Shown: positions 37,014-49,340, counted from the first letter of the stretch. The stretch: 64,000 nt of DNA from Sweltsa coloradensis (GCA_024449915.1 JAMZAV010000314.1:124001-188000); one strand, 5' to 3'. Notes: generated from the sequence alone by a model not told the origin. Program-made: numbers and translations.

Positions 37014-37837
37014 TAGGCCAGTCATTTAAAACATCATAGGTCGCAAAGCATTGCATAGTTCTGATATTTTGGTATGTTGTTAGGATAGATACCAATAGTG
37101 TAAAACCAAGTTTGCAGCTTCGAAAGACCTGTGCTAACTGCGTGGTGCCCCCAAAAAACCACCTTTTTTCGGACTTTTTTTCAAGTTTTGGCTTATAACT
37201 TCTACACTGTGCATCCTATGGACACAGTTGTCCCATACATTTTTAAAGTAGATAAAATTATCTACGATTTGAGTGCAATTGCAGCTCCGTAGGTTGAATA
37301 GTTTCCCAGATACAGCATTTCAAAAATAGGCACTTGTTCCCAAAAAGTTGGAAATGGAAGTTTTTTGCCGTCTTCCGAGCAGAATATCGGCTAACATACT
37401 CATCCTGCGAGGAAAGTCATGGGCAATAAAGTTGTAGAGCAGTTATTTATCTTTAATTAAAGCCCAAGTAAAATCCTGTAGGACAAATAGTTCCTTTGTT
37501 ATCAGGACAAAACAAAAAATTAAGGAAATCTGATTTTTCATGAAATGGAGCAGGACTTTTGTAAAGGATAAGAAAGACATAACTCAGTGGAAAATGGTTT
37601 ATATCATGCAAAATACAATAAATAATAAGCTATAAATTTATCAAAATTTTATAAAAAATATTTTATAGTTTGAGGGACCTGGGACGTGAAATGTTGAACG
37701 TGAAGTGAAGTGAGCTGACTCCTGCGACAGAAATACAAAAAGTAATTAAAATTAGTATTTATTATATGCGTAATCAATTTTATAATACATTAAAAACAAA
37801 GGGGTAGATATGTTATATTAGGGTTACCTATACGCAC

Positions 37838-39049
37838 TTAGCGATTAAGACGTGTTTCTTTTGGAAAGCCCAGGTTCATCAGACGGCTCTTCTTGGGGCT
37901 CCGGAGACTCCTCTGTTGTTGGATTATATCTACTACTAGATTACCAGTGGTAAAGGGTCGTCGACGTCGTCTTCTTCATCCGACTCATCCATTGCTAAGT
38001 GAGGAGTATTCAGGCAGGTCTTCCCCTGCCAAACTTTGCAGAGAGCAGAGCATTTCCGCCCTGCCTTCTGGCAGGAGCAGCTCCCTCCTCCGCACCCTTT
38101 CTGGCACCTGCATGACAGGAATTTCAGCAGGGTTAGCGGCGCTGGTTCCTTGGTTGAGATCACCGGTGTCAGCCTCTGCTGGCTCCTTGTTCACCCCCAG
38201 TTGGTGGGCTCTTTCTATACTCCCAACCACTTCTGCACCTGGTGGTGGGTTCTGTAGGAATGTTGGGCAGCAGCCTCTTCAGTTGGGGGCAGACGAGCGA
38301 GTTGGACTCTGGCGCTGGCAGCAGATCGGACAAATATCCCGTAACGCAGGCGTGGAGAGAGTAGTCTTTTCTCCCACCATACACGGCCACGAGACATTGT
38401 GGCCAGCAGAGGCTATCTCCTCATGGGTAACTTCATGGTTGAGAAACTGGTAGCTGCGTCAAGAAGGTCTAGCTGTTTTGAAAGGACGCCCAACATCGTC
38501 TTTTTCCCACTTGCCAGAATAGAGCAGAGGTTGTGTCGCAACCAGTAAAGGGGCGTGAAGGAACAACTCTATTCCAGGGGGTAAATGAGAGCTCTTCTCT
38601 AATGAATGATGTTGAAGAGAACTGCTCACAACCTGGTTCCACCCATGCCACTTTACTGGAAGAAAACATTTTGTATGCTGTAGCCCAATCCATGAACCAA
38701 TCCAGCACCAAGAGGTCGGCATCCTCTCCAGCGATTATGACGTGCTCGTACTCTTCGCTCTTCTCCAATGCTGTCCTCACAATGAGGCAGTCGGCGTCCT
38801 CTAGGGCTTGCTTCGTTTCGATCCCTTGGCTTTCCCCAGTCTATAGTGCAGATGAAGTTGATCAAGCACTGCTTGTTTTTTTGGGTTGGACAATAACTTT
38901 TCTTGGGGCTCTTTGATCAGTGTCGATTCTTCAAAAATAATGTCGCTACATGCTGAGGCTGCATAAAGACGTAGCCGCTCTGCTGTTTTTGTGCTCCTAG
39001 CAGCCGCCATTCTGGGTAACCATCGAAACAAATGACACATTTTTTCCAA
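37838..39049 (-). pseudogene. Left-arm copy of a PIN-like plus CXC-type Cys-rich gene (broken)
   Basis: Read leftwards from the palindrome centre, the remnant encodes, in order: a YAASACSDIIFEES segment; IIAGEDADLLVLD near 38729-38703, which resembles the acidic core of PIN/XPG-I-like nuclease folds; FTGCDTTSALFW; VYGGRKDYSLHA; then a cysteine cluster near 38112-38014 (CRCQKGC, CSCQKAGRKC, C-KVWQGKTC) similar to tesmin/TSO1 CXC domains; and an acidic Ser/Glu-rich tail with its stop at 37838. Frame changes occur between the SNPKKQ and RTALEK segments, near the GCDTTSA block and before the Cys cluster. I recall proteins of this layout as a large, uncharacterised, multicopy family in invertebrate genomes; the function is unknown. 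Confidence 0.75.
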
Positions 39050-40216
39050 TTCGATGGCTACCTAGAAGAGGGGGCTGCTAGGAGCACAACAACAGAAAGC
39101 AGCTAAGTCGTTATGCAGCCTCAGCATGTAGCGACATTATTTTTGAAGAATCGACACTGATCAAAGAGCCCCAAGAAAAGTTATTGTCCAACCCAAAAAA
39201 CAAGCAGTGCTTGATCAACTTCATCTGCCCTAGACTGGAAAGCCAAGGGATCGAAACGAAGCAAGCCCTAGAGGACGCCGACTGCCTCATTGTGAGGACA
39301 GCATTGGAGAAGAGCAAAGAGTACGAGCACGTCATAATCGCTGGAGAGGATGTCGACCTCTTGGTGCTGGATTGGTTCATGGATTGGGCTACAGCATACA
39401 AAATGTTTTCTTCCAGTAAAGTGGCACAGGTGGAACAGGTTGTGAGCAGTTCTCTTCAACATCATTCATTAGAGAGCTCTCATTACCCCCTGGAATAGAG
39501 TTGTTCCTTCACTGGTTGCGACACAACCTCTGCTCTTTTCTGGCAAGTGAAAACGACGATGTTGGGCGTCCTTTCAAAACAGCTAGACCTTCTTGACGCA
39601 GCCACCAGGTTTCTCAACCATGAAGTTACCCATGAGGAGATAGCCTCTGCTGGCCACAAATGTCTCGTGGCCGTGTATGGTGGGAGAAAAGACTACTCTC
39701 TCCACGCCCTGCGTTACGGGATATTTGTCCGATCTGCTGCCAGCGCCAGAGTCCAACTCGCTCGTCTGCCCCCAACTGAAGAGGCTGCTGCCCAACATTC
39801 CTACAGAACCCACCACCAGGTGCAGAAGTGGTTGGGAGTATAGAAAGAGCCCACCAACTGGGGGTGAACAAGGAGCCAGCAGAGGCTGACACCGGTGATC
39901 TCAACCAAGGAACCAGCGCCGCTAACCCTGCTGAAATTCCTGTCATGCAGGTGCCAGAAAGGGTGCGGAGGAGGAGCTGCACCTGCCAGAAGGCAAGGCT
40001 GAAATGCTCTGCTCTCTGCAAAGTTTGGCAGGGAAGACCTGCCTGAATACTCCTCACTTAGCCATGGATGAGTCGGATGAAGAAGACGACGTCGACGACC
40101 CTTTACCACTGGTATCTAGTAGTAGATATAATCCAACAACAGAGGAGTCTCCGGAGCCCCAAGAAGAGCCGTCTGACGAACCTGGGCCTTCCAAAAGAAC
40201 ACGTCTTAATCGCTAA
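39050..40216 (+). pseudogene. Right-arm copy of the PIN-like plus CXC-type Cys-rich gene (broken)
   Basis: This is the mirror copy of the left-arm remnant, reading outwards. It keeps ALEDADCLIVRTALEKS, IIAGEDVDLLVLD (39343-39381), FTGCDTTSALFW (39508-39543), VYGGRKDYSLHALRY (from about 39673), the Cys cluster (about 39945-40048, frame-disrupted) and the acidic tail to TAA at 40214. Its lesions differ from the left arm: an in-frame TAG at 39496 just before the GCDTTSA block, and frameshifts near 39841 and in the Cys cluster. GEDVD here against GEDAD on the left, and the different lesions, show the two arms have drifted independently. The N-terminal half expected for the family is absent from the palindrome. 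Confidence 0.75.
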
Positions 40217-41067
40217 GTGCGTATAGGTAACCCTAATATTACATATCTACCCCTTTTGTTGTAATTTATTATAAAATTGATTACGCATATAATAAATACT
40301 AATTTAAATTACTTTGTGTATTTCTGTCGCAGGAGTCAGCTGAGCTCCCGCCATCACTTCACGTTCAACATTTCACGTCCCAGGTCCCCCAAACTATCAA
40401 AATATTTTTTATAAAATTTTGATAAATTTATAGCTTATAATTAATTGTACTTAATTTCATTTTGCATGACATAAACCATTTTCCACTGAGTTATGTCTTT
40501 CTTATCCTTTACAAAAGTCCTGCTCCATTTCATGAAAAATCAGATTTCCTTAATTTTTTGTTTTGTCCTGATAACAAAGGAACTATTTGTCATACAGGAT
40601 TTTACTTGGGCTTTAATTAAAGCTAAATAACTGATCTACAACTTTATTGCCCATGACTTTCCTCGCAGGATGAGTATGTTAGCCGATATTCTGCTCGAAG
40701 ACGGCAAAAACTTCAATTTCAAACTTTTTGGGAAAAAGTGCCTATTTTTGAAATGCTGTATCTGGGAAACTATTGCACTCAATTGCACTCAAATCGTAAA
40801 TAATTTTATCTATTTTACAAATGTATGGGACAACTGTGTCCGTAGGATGCGCAGTGTAGAAGTTATAAGCCAAAACTTGACAAAAGTCCGAAAAAAGATG
40901 GTTTTTCGAGCACTGCGCAGTTAGCACAGGTCTTTCGAAGCTGCAAACTTGGTTTTATACTATTGGTATCTATCCTAACAACATCCCAAAAAATCAGAAC
41001 TATGCAATTTTTTGCGACCCAACGCGGTTTTTATGTTAACGGTGACTGGCCTATTTGGCGTTTCCCT

Positions 41068-41769
41068 AGTTTTAGGTGATTGTCGAGATAATTAAACGAG
41101 GGAGCGGAGCGACCGAGTATCTCCATTCAACTCAAACGGCTCTCATTCTGTGATTCTGTCTGTCTGTCTGTACGTCGAAAATCAGCCGAACCGCTGAACA
41201 GATTGGGCTGAAATTTTAAACAGACATCCGTACGAGTTTACTGAGAACTGCTTACAAAATCAGCTAGATCCATTGTGATTTAATCCTACAATAAATAAAA
41301 ATGTGATTTTAAAATATCGATAGCATTTTTTTTTTAGTAGCAGCTAGTGGGACAATAGCTACGTGGCTTGGAATTGCCTATTGGTAACCATTTAGACTAC
41401 CGCACCGAGGGTTGGGGTTCGATACCCGGTATCTCGAACGTTTTTATATTTTTACACACCACATTTATTTTTGAGGGGTGTTAAATGGGAAATAAAAATT
41501 AGGTGATTTTGTTTTATCTTGGAAATTTGTTAATGTTTCACGCTAATACGTTTTGAACATGATTCACATTTTAAATGTTCAATTTAAATAACAAGGGAAA
41601 CGCCAAAGTCGTTGTTATACGAGTGAGTGAGCCATGTGTTGAGTACCCGGTATCATTTCCCATACTGGGCTAGATCCAGCCTTAGGTATAGAGGAGGAAA
41701 GGGGATGTTCCCGGGTACTCAACACTTGGCTTACTCACTCGTTTAACAACGACTTTGGCGTTTCCCTAG
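41068..41769 (+). mobile_element. Helentron-like family 2 repeat, right copy flanking the palindrome
   Basis: The element has the 5' end T|TAAACGAGGGAGCGGAGCG at 41093 and a complete 3' end, CTCGTTTAACAACGACTTTGG then CGTTTCCCTAG, ending at 41769 before a T. AACG-(7)-CGTT can form the short 3' hairpin typical of Helitron-class elements, and cactcgtttaac is complementary to the 5' end. An inverted copy of the 3' end starts at 41592 (CAAGGGAAACGCC), so the last 180 bases are a foldback. There is no coding capacity. Confidence 0.8.
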
Positions 41770-43904
41770 TGTAGAAACTGTGTCGTAAATCACAATAAAT
41801 GTTAATAGTGTAAAAACCGAAATGTTGTTATACTTTCCACCTATAGTTACCCTCGTCGTACCTGTCTCACTCTTACGGACGGTAGTATAGACCCACTATT
41901 GACAAAATAACTTTTTTGAAAATAATTGACCAATAATTACATTTTGTTATATCGATAATGGAATGGTATGTCCTAGCCCAGCTGCCCTAAACTCCCATGT
42001 TGTGAACACCCATATTAGACACGTTACACAACTGTGTCATTAACCTTCATCTCCCCCTTATTCATCTTCTTCCCGCCCATCTCATCATCTCCATCTCTTA
42101 CCTCTTTACTACTAACGCCCTGTTCATGTATTCGTTGCACGCGTCCAAACCACTTTACTAACTGCTTCTTTATTTATCACACTTTCGCTTTACACTACGC
42201 ATCTTGTCTCCACGGAGCTCTGAACTTCGCAAGGGGCGTCGTGCGCTACTTTTACAGATACTGAAAACATCCCTTGAGTGTTCGGAATGTTTAAAATCAT
42301 GCATGTGCGCACTTTTAGTTTGAACCTGTCGTTGGGTTGGTGCTTTTGAAGGCTGATGTTTGTTTTTAAGTCGAGCGAACTTGTATTGCATCGGTTTAAA
42401 GTAGTTTCTTCTAACAAGAGAAAAATTTCTAAGTTAGTTAATTCTGTAGAAGGAAAAATAGTGAGACCCAAAGTTTTACTTTCTACTTACCGCTACAAAA
42501 TGTATGATAATGTTACTTAACTTAAAAAGTTGTTTAAAGCAAATTTAATTGATCTTATTAACAAATTTGCTAACGATGGATCCCAAATTGATAACAAAAC
42601 GAAATAAAAAGTCATAACTTGAGTATCGTTTACTTATTTGAAAATCGCACAATTAATAAACGAAATACTTAGGAACATTCAGATTCGTTTTACTTATTCA
42701 AACAAAATTGGATTTTGGATCCCTTTTAAAAATCCTGGAAATCATTATATTTTTATAAAGGCCAACAAAATGTTACTTTTTTTAAAATAGACAAGAAATC
42801 AGTTTTAAGACTGTCCAAAACTTGAAAACCATACATTTGTCGGTGAAGATTAGACCTATACAATTGTACAAAACATATACTACTACCCTATACGGAGTTA
42901 ATGTTTCGTCAAATAGTATCCCTGAGCAGTCATTACCTACCAAAGTTGTAATGAACATATTTAGAAAACTTCCAAAATTCCATAAGAAAATCATACATGA
43001 CGAAACTTTACACAGACGACGTCATTATTTTCTGTCACGACGCATTTGAATAGTACTGTAACAGTGGATTGATTTTACTCCCGTCAGACTATTGATAAGG
43101 GGTAGTGGGGTAGAGGGGTAGACGTGGCATGAACGATTGTGTCCCCGTTGTGTTGCCGGCAACTTGCTCGTTATCAGCACGAGGGCAAAAACGAACACTC
43201 GAAGAAACCTTTCAAACCGATTGTCATTACAGTTCGGTTCTGCACTTTTCAATACTCTCGAGAATGCTTCACTTCTTTAGAAATTCCATCGGTTTTGAAA
43301 TACCAATGCAGAAAATACAAAATGTGTCATTAAAAACTGGATTGTGAGAGAATTTTTAATAATCTCGTTGTGTTGTTATGTACAATATTATTGTTATTAT
43401 GATTTTGAATTAATATTTAATGATAGAATGAACGCACATAATAGTTTGAAATTTACTTTCATAAAATAAAATAAAATCAAGTAATATGGAGCACCCGTTT
43501 TTATATTTCAATAATTTAGTTATCAGCATGTGAAAAACCTTTATGTAACTTAGTAAAGATACAAATTCACATGTTTATACATACACAGTTATGTGATTTA
43601 AACTAACATGATTGAATATGGGAATTGCACTTCAATCCAAACCATAATACGCATAATTTTCTCTCAGTGTGACAAGATATTCAATTGAGCTACTCTTGGC
43701 TCATTTTGATTGGAACTTCGTCAAAAAACGGAAATATTGGTATCTACTTATCACAGAGATTCTATCTAGACAACATGTTAGGCGGTTATGGTTGCTTGAA
43801 CGAAACAATGATGCTTTATGAACTATTGGGTGGATCGAATGCGTAGCTTGGTATCAGTAGATGCAGGTAGAAGACAAATACAAAATACTTGCCTTGCGTT
43901 AGAT

Positions 43905-44240
43905 TCGATTGATTGATTGATTTTTATTGCTTAACGTCTCATATTAATGCACTTTGGCTATTCGAGACGATGAGTGGTCATAGATGAGTATGAAGTATGA
44001 ATATAAGGGAGGAGGGGAAACCTGGTACCGGCACGTAGCCTACTCCTTTCGAAAAGAACCAAGAGGACCAGCGGGTTAACGTCCCATCCGAAAGGACGGT
44101 GTAACTTTGACAGTCATATAGGTTCCTCCACTAACCTAGACTGTTCAGCAGACGTCGAGGAGAACGAAGCCATTACACTAGCTCTCGAACCACCCATCTG
44201 CTCTAACCAGCGGTATACGTGTGTTTCCACGTCCAATACA
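43905..44240 (-). mobile_element. 5S-type SINE, minus strand, head missing
   Basis: The minus-strand sequence contains cacacgtataccgctggtta, ggttagtggaggaacctata, cctttcggatgggacgttaa, ccggtaccaggtttcccctc and the complete tail attaatatgagacgttaagc followed by repeated tcaatcaa. It starts just after the 5S-like part, so the head is lost or truncated. Confidence 0.8.
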
Positions 44241-46599
44241 TTATGAGATATATTGTGATATAATGTGAGATCGTGTTATATATTTGGGATTATTTCATTA
44301 TGTAAAATTGGAGGACTCTATTTTTATTTTCAACCATTTTGTTAAACCGATTAAACATAAGTTGTGTTTAACTCATTGTGGGAAAATGGCGTATGAAGTT
44401 AAAAGCGATTACAAAGTTTTCCTCCGTGTTCTATAATAATATCAATAGGATAAGTGAACACTTCTGAATCGTTCACCCTTAATGTACTTAACATGGAAGT
44501 AACGGACTTTTAACTCGAGTAGTTCAGAACAAGGATTACGTACGGATTGCGACGTAATCGTGAAAGTCCGAGATGAAGTAGAGTTAAGCGAATTGAGCGG
44601 AATTTGTTTTCCTAAGAGGGATTAGGATTTAACTTTCATAGACATATTATGTTGAGTCTTTTATACTCTCATTTGAATACGTGGATTTTAACTGCAGGCT
44701 GGTTCGTAACTTTTCCCTCGGGCATAGTACTTAAAAAGTAACTTATACGAGTCTGTGTTTTCTCGATGATATTGCTCGACAAGGAAAGCTTTCGCTCAAT
44801 CGTTCATCGCTGGTTTCGCAAAACTTGTTCAAACTTTGTCGTTAATCCAACAAGCAGATCTGTAAACAATAAGTTTTGGTTGTTGACGATGGATTATTCA
44901 CAAGGTACGCAGTTTTCAGTGTTTTAAGGGGGGTGGGGAGGGAAAGTCAAATAAATCTACTTATAACAATCTTTTGCCATTGAACAGGCCTAATTTAGAC
45001 TTGCAAAATTGTTATATTCATCACTTTCGAAAAATATTATTAGAAATAACCGTAAGGAACCTTCTCTAAATAATGTCTACAAGGTCTACAATGTCGAGGG
45101 GGGGGGGAGTGGAAACAGGGAAACAGTTATCAAGATAGTTATTAACCTTTTACGTGAACGTCGATAAGAATCAATCTATGAGATTCAGTACGCGTATTTC
45201 TCATTTAAATTATAAATTCGTAAAATCTACATAATTTAATCAATTTTTGGAAACTTCCGGAATTTATTCCAAGTGTACAGATTGTTTATACAAATTTTCA
45301 TACTAGATTATCTGATCCCGCAGCTAAATTTTGTTACTTGTATGATAAACGGTTTTATGGGAAATTTCCTGAATAAAAATCAATATTTTGGACTTTGCAG
45401 TTATTTATTTTTAACTTTCTGGACTTTGCAACGATTTTTCAAGGCTTATTCTTTGCAACCAAGTGTGGGTATCAAAAGAAAGGTACCCTATTTACATTCA
45501 TGCAAAATTAGGAAAACGTTTCTAATGATTAACAATAATTAAGTTAAAGAATGAGTTAATACTGGGCCAATTTTATAGTATTAATCGTACCAACGATCCC
45601 TCGTATACTAAAACATCACCCACCTTATATATTTGCTGCACGTTACCGCTCGCTAAGTAAAACTCAATCTCGTAGCGTTACTCCAATACACCGCACCCAG
45701 TGATAGTAATCCTACAGCAAAGCTCCAAGGCCGTACATAATCGTAATAGTAATCAGCTCAATGCTGAGGGGTTATTAATTCTCCTACGTGTTGAACCCTA
45801 GACTCGGCTAAGCCTGGCCTTCTAAACAATACACTACTCTTCTTTCGAATTACTTTTGGTTTCGAGAGAGGCTAGTTACGATGGGCTGCATTTGTTGGGA
45901 GCTTAGCTATATGTGTTCTTATATTCAGCTAGGACTGAAAACTATCGCGGAATTAATTTTGGATTGTTAATCAAGGTCGCCACTCGATAGTTTGTTTTAT
46001 TACATTCAAATGTCCAACTGTCCTATTTTGTATAATGTAGCTCTACATAATTTGCTGTTCAATCATATATTTATAAATAATCATGTCTTATAAGTTATAC
46101 ATTTCTGTAACCCTTAAGGTTATTTTATACGTTTAAACTTAGCTTTATGATAATATGTGTGTAATTCCTACATGTTTACTATATTTAATGTTATCTGGAT
46201 TCCCACGTTAATTTTACAGAAGAATTACATTATTGGTGTGTTCTGTTTCCGTGATTAATATAAGTATTGGATCAGAACCGTTGATACGTTTTACAGCAAT
46301 TTTTTTTTGTTTTTTGTAATGCAACCATTATAATTATGCTTATAGTACATTTTAAGGGCTCCTCGAAAGTTTCATCAAGCTCGAAGCAGCCATATGTGTG
46401 GTATAATTTATAATTAAATAAAGAACATTGCAGTATGCAAAAAGGTGTACAACAAGTTAACAACAACACACTATAAATCTTAACATTAATTAATTAACAC
46501 ACAAACTCACACATACTAATTAAATTCACGTCAATACGAGATAAAATACCATGAGCGTTTACTTTTCTACAAAGGTAGCATAGTTAAATCCTTTACTGA

Positions 46600-47062
46600 C
46601 CAAGGTTGTTCCTGCATAACGCGTGTGACTGATTCAGGAGGTCACGGGTTCGATATCCGCCAAATAGAATCCTGACTTTTGTCTCACGTTTTCGTTAGTC
46701 TTTAATGCTTTTGCAAGAGATTGAGTCGTATTGAACAGCCCTCGGAGATTCCCTTGACAATTGCCCGAGTTCCAAAACAGAAAAGACACATGGGCCCGGA
46801 GAATGCTATTCTTAACCCATTCTCGGAGTAAAAATATGTCAACTATTAAATAGCATAGGTTAAATTTAAGAGTTAAATAACTCCGAAAAATGCGTAACTC
46901 GTATTTGTGGAAAACGAAATTATAAGTATAGCTTGCTCCTAAAATTAACTCCGTTTTTAGTAACCCCTCTTTGTGGATACGGGCCCCGAAAAGGGGCATG
47001 AATTGAACCCTGGCCCAAGCAGTTTTCCCACGAGAATTTAAATGATTATCTATTATATCACA
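46600..47062 (+). mobile_element. SINE family B copy interrupted by a GGGCCCG-ended insert
   Basis: The head gactgattcaggaggtcacg, ggttcgatatccgcc, gcaagagattgagtcg and ttgaacagccctcggagatt matches family B, and the 3' part resumes at 46990 (aaaaggggcatgaattgaac, agttttcccacgagaa). Between 46793 and 46986 is an insert with GGGCCCG at the left and CGGGCCC at the right, probably a small MITE. A 161-codon open frame on the opposite strand lies wholly in these repeats. Confidence 0.65.
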
Positions 47063-47069
47063 TTCAGAT

Positions 47070-47330
47070 ACCGACAGTGATAGCTCGAGCGACTCTGATT
47101 CGAGAGGTCCCGTTTTCAAATCCCGTCGAGGCTGGCAATCCTAACTGAAGGTTTTTTCGAGGGTTTCCTCAGTCGCTTATACGAATGCAAGAGATTGAGT
47201 CCTCTTAAACAGTCCTCGGGCATACTTTCACAATTGTCCTATCCGCAACATACCTAGTTATATACCTAAAGAGGGGCATGCATTGCACGCACCCTGGGCA
47301 GACTTCCCACGAAAATTATTATCACATTCA
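47070..47330 (+). mobile_element. SINE family B, plus strand
   Basis: It contains ccgacagtgatagctcgagc, gactctgattcgagaggtcc, ttcaaatcccgtcgaggctg, ctaactgaaggttttttcga, gcaagagattgagtcctctt, gaggggcatgcattgcacgc and cagacttcccacgaaaatta, the same order as the 30.7 kb copy. It lies directly after the interrupted copy. Confidence 0.75.
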
Positions 47331-47868
47331 GATTGGTAAAAGGAAATATTTGTTGCGTTTAACCTTAGAGAGGAAATAGAAGATGGAAGTAGGCTATAGA
47401 TTCTGAGCAATTGCTCTAGTTCGCATATACCTTTAAAACATATTCCACTATAACTCGATGTTTAGTTTGTCCACATGTACGTTTATGTTTGCTCATTAAT
47501 ACGAATACACTAGACGCGTACCCTATTCATACCGTTATGTGTGGGTGTAAGGTGGACGGAACGACGGTATCGCAATCTCTCACATGGCCACATCTATTCA
47601 ATACCCTCACCATATTCCTTAGAATCGCCGTCTGCTATAACTGAATATATTTTAAATAACGAGGTTTCCAGACTTATTCATTGTGAAGAGGATATTCCTC
47701 ACAGTTTGCCTATCTTGCCATGTTTTCATCGGAGACTCACACCCTGGGCGCGATACCGTGGTCGTGAAGGATATTTGTCTAATGGTTTAGGTCGATGCGG
47801 ATGATGTGAGTAGATGATAATATTTTTATAGGAGAGGAGACACTCGCGTGGTATACACTAGCTCTAAC

Positions 47869-49051
47869 CAGTGGCGTAGGAACCGGGGGGCAGGGGGCAA
47901 TGCCCCCCAAGTTTGGCCCAGGGAGGGCAGGGGGAAAAAAATTAACGTGAGTTAAATATTAATCCCAGAATTTTCGTCGTTAAATATGCACATACACTTA
48001 TACAATTCGACAGTCACCTCGGTAAAACGAATATGTTTCCCAGTATGCTTCGTCATTACATAAACTAGGAAAACGCTTAAGTCCCGCCGCGTTGTTGGAT
48101 GAGCGTAATTGGTGCATTGAGCTGCCATGTGTTATGCGAATTTTCTGTTGTTCTGTGGCAAAATCATTACTAAGTTGAATTTTTTTTAATTAAATTAAAT
48201 TAAATTAAAAATTCACTTAATTTTTTTAATTTTTTTTAATTAATCGAAATTGGTAAAAAAATTGAAATATTGCGATTTTTATAAGAAATAATTTCTCGAT
48301 TGCGCTCAAATTTTACACTAATATATTAATTCATAAAATAAAGGTTCTGCGAAAAAATCATTACAATCGGATAAAGCATGTAGGTGTTATAAGTCAAAGA
48401 ATTGTTTAAAAAAAGAAAAAAACTGTAAAATTTCGATTTTTATGATAAATATTGTTTCAATTGCGCTCAAATTTCATAAAAATATCTTAATTCATAAAAT
48501 AAAGGTTCTGTGCAAAAATCATTAAAATCGGATAAAGCAGGTAGGTGTTATAAGTCAAAGAAATTTTTTTTAAATCGAAAAAAATCGTAAAATTGCGATT
48601 TTCATGAGAACAAATTTTCCGATTGCGCTCAAAAATGTGGCAGTTCTAAGTTCAGAGATTTCGAAGGCCTCCATAAAATTTCATCGCAATCGGAGTATCG
48701 GTTTAGCCGGAATCGTGTGGACAAACAGACAAAAATACAAAAAGAAAAGAAAAAAAAAAACATTCCGGATTTTTTTCTCCAGTGTAGTGAAATGGAATCT
48801 TCGCTTCGCTCGCTACGCTCGCTACGCTCATCCAAAAATTAGGTTGAAATTTACTTAAAATGGGACATTTCACGTTCATTTTTTTTAGTTTTTAGATTGC
48901 AGATAGTTGCTGTAAACCATCGTTTACTGAGTCTGAGTGCAGTTAAAACCTGACGAAATAACTGTAGACCCCAGCTTCCGCCCACAAATTCTGCCAATGA
49001 ATTTGCCACCTCCTCCCCCCCCCCTAACTAAAAAAACGTTCCTACGAGCTG
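47869..49051. mobile_element. hAT-type element split by a Helentron-like insertion
   Basis: The left end is CAGTGGCGTAGGAACC and the right end CGTTCCTACGAGCTG, a degenerate terminal inverted repeat. C/G-rich subterminal tracts occur on both sides (gggggcaatgcccccc; cctcctcccccccccc). Flanks are GCTCTAAC and GTTCTTAC, 6 of 8 matching. Removing 48065-48834 leaves a hAT remnant of about 0.4 kb without coding capacity. Confidence 0.75.
48065..48834 (-). mobile_element. Helentron-like (HINE) family 1, subfamily b, inserted in a hAT element
   Basis: On the minus strand it starts T|TGGATGAGCGTAGCGAGCG and ends CTCATCCAACAACGCGGCGG then GACTTAAGCGTTTTCCTAG|T. The subfamily differs from copies 1-3 by gattccatttcactacactg near the 5' end and by CTTAAGCG in the hairpin arm. 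It contains tandem variants of tcattacaatcggataaagc. It interrupts the hAT element at 47869-49051 and is therefore younger than it. Confidence 0.8.
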
Positions 49052-49340
49052 GTTCTTACAGTGTGACACCATGAGTACTCTATCAGAAGAATATTGCAAA
49101 CCTTCTATACTGGCCAAAGCTTTAGAATGGCTCAACATAGTTATAAGAGTGATTTCTTTTAAATAGCTTGAAAGTTTTTAACGAATTGAACATACATTCT
49201 TGAGCACTTTTTATCTCTATTATCACCTATATAATTTGAAACTTTAAAAGGTCGTTTAGAAGGGTACACACAGGTCAAGCAGACAACCTTCGGCATTTTA
49301 AATTATGAACCATATTTACTTAAGTTTGGGAAATTGATAC

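Larger units (their letters stand above)
37014..41069. mobile_element. 4-kb palindromic element with a degenerate PIN-like/CXC gene in each arm
   Basis: The sequence from 37014 to about 39025 is repeated in inverted orientation from about 39050 to 41052, around a centre near 39037 with an unpaired loop of only a few tens of bases. Anchors include taggccagtc/gactggccta at the ends, tagcacaggtctttcgaag, gttatcaggacaaaacaa and the coding segments. The right end carries an extra ATTTGGCGTTTCCCTAG, identical to the 3' end of the neighbouring Helentron-like repeats; the matching left end is missing. The outer about 0.8 kb of each arm appears non-coding and the inner about 1.2 kb holds the gene remnants. 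It is flanked by direct copies of a family 2 repeat (36321-37013 and 41068-41769). No transposase is recognised. Confidence 0.85.

Noticed and set aside
37893..38453. 186-codon plus-strand open frame in the left arm
   Set aside because: It is the complement of the minus-strand PIN-like/CXC remnant, whose blocks are recognisable; the plus frame is a shadow.
40670..40924. Open frame of 84 codons in the outer right arm of the palindrome
   Set aside because: The mirror sequence in the left arm is full of stops and frame changes, and the protein resembles no family; probably non-coding arm sequence.
46634..47119. 161-codon open frame on minus
   Set aside because: It lies entirely within two tRNA-type SINE copies and an insert, on the opposite strand; the frame is fortuitous.
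47541..47804. 87-codon open frame on plus
   Set aside because: No homology recognised and no repeat explanation; judged chance.
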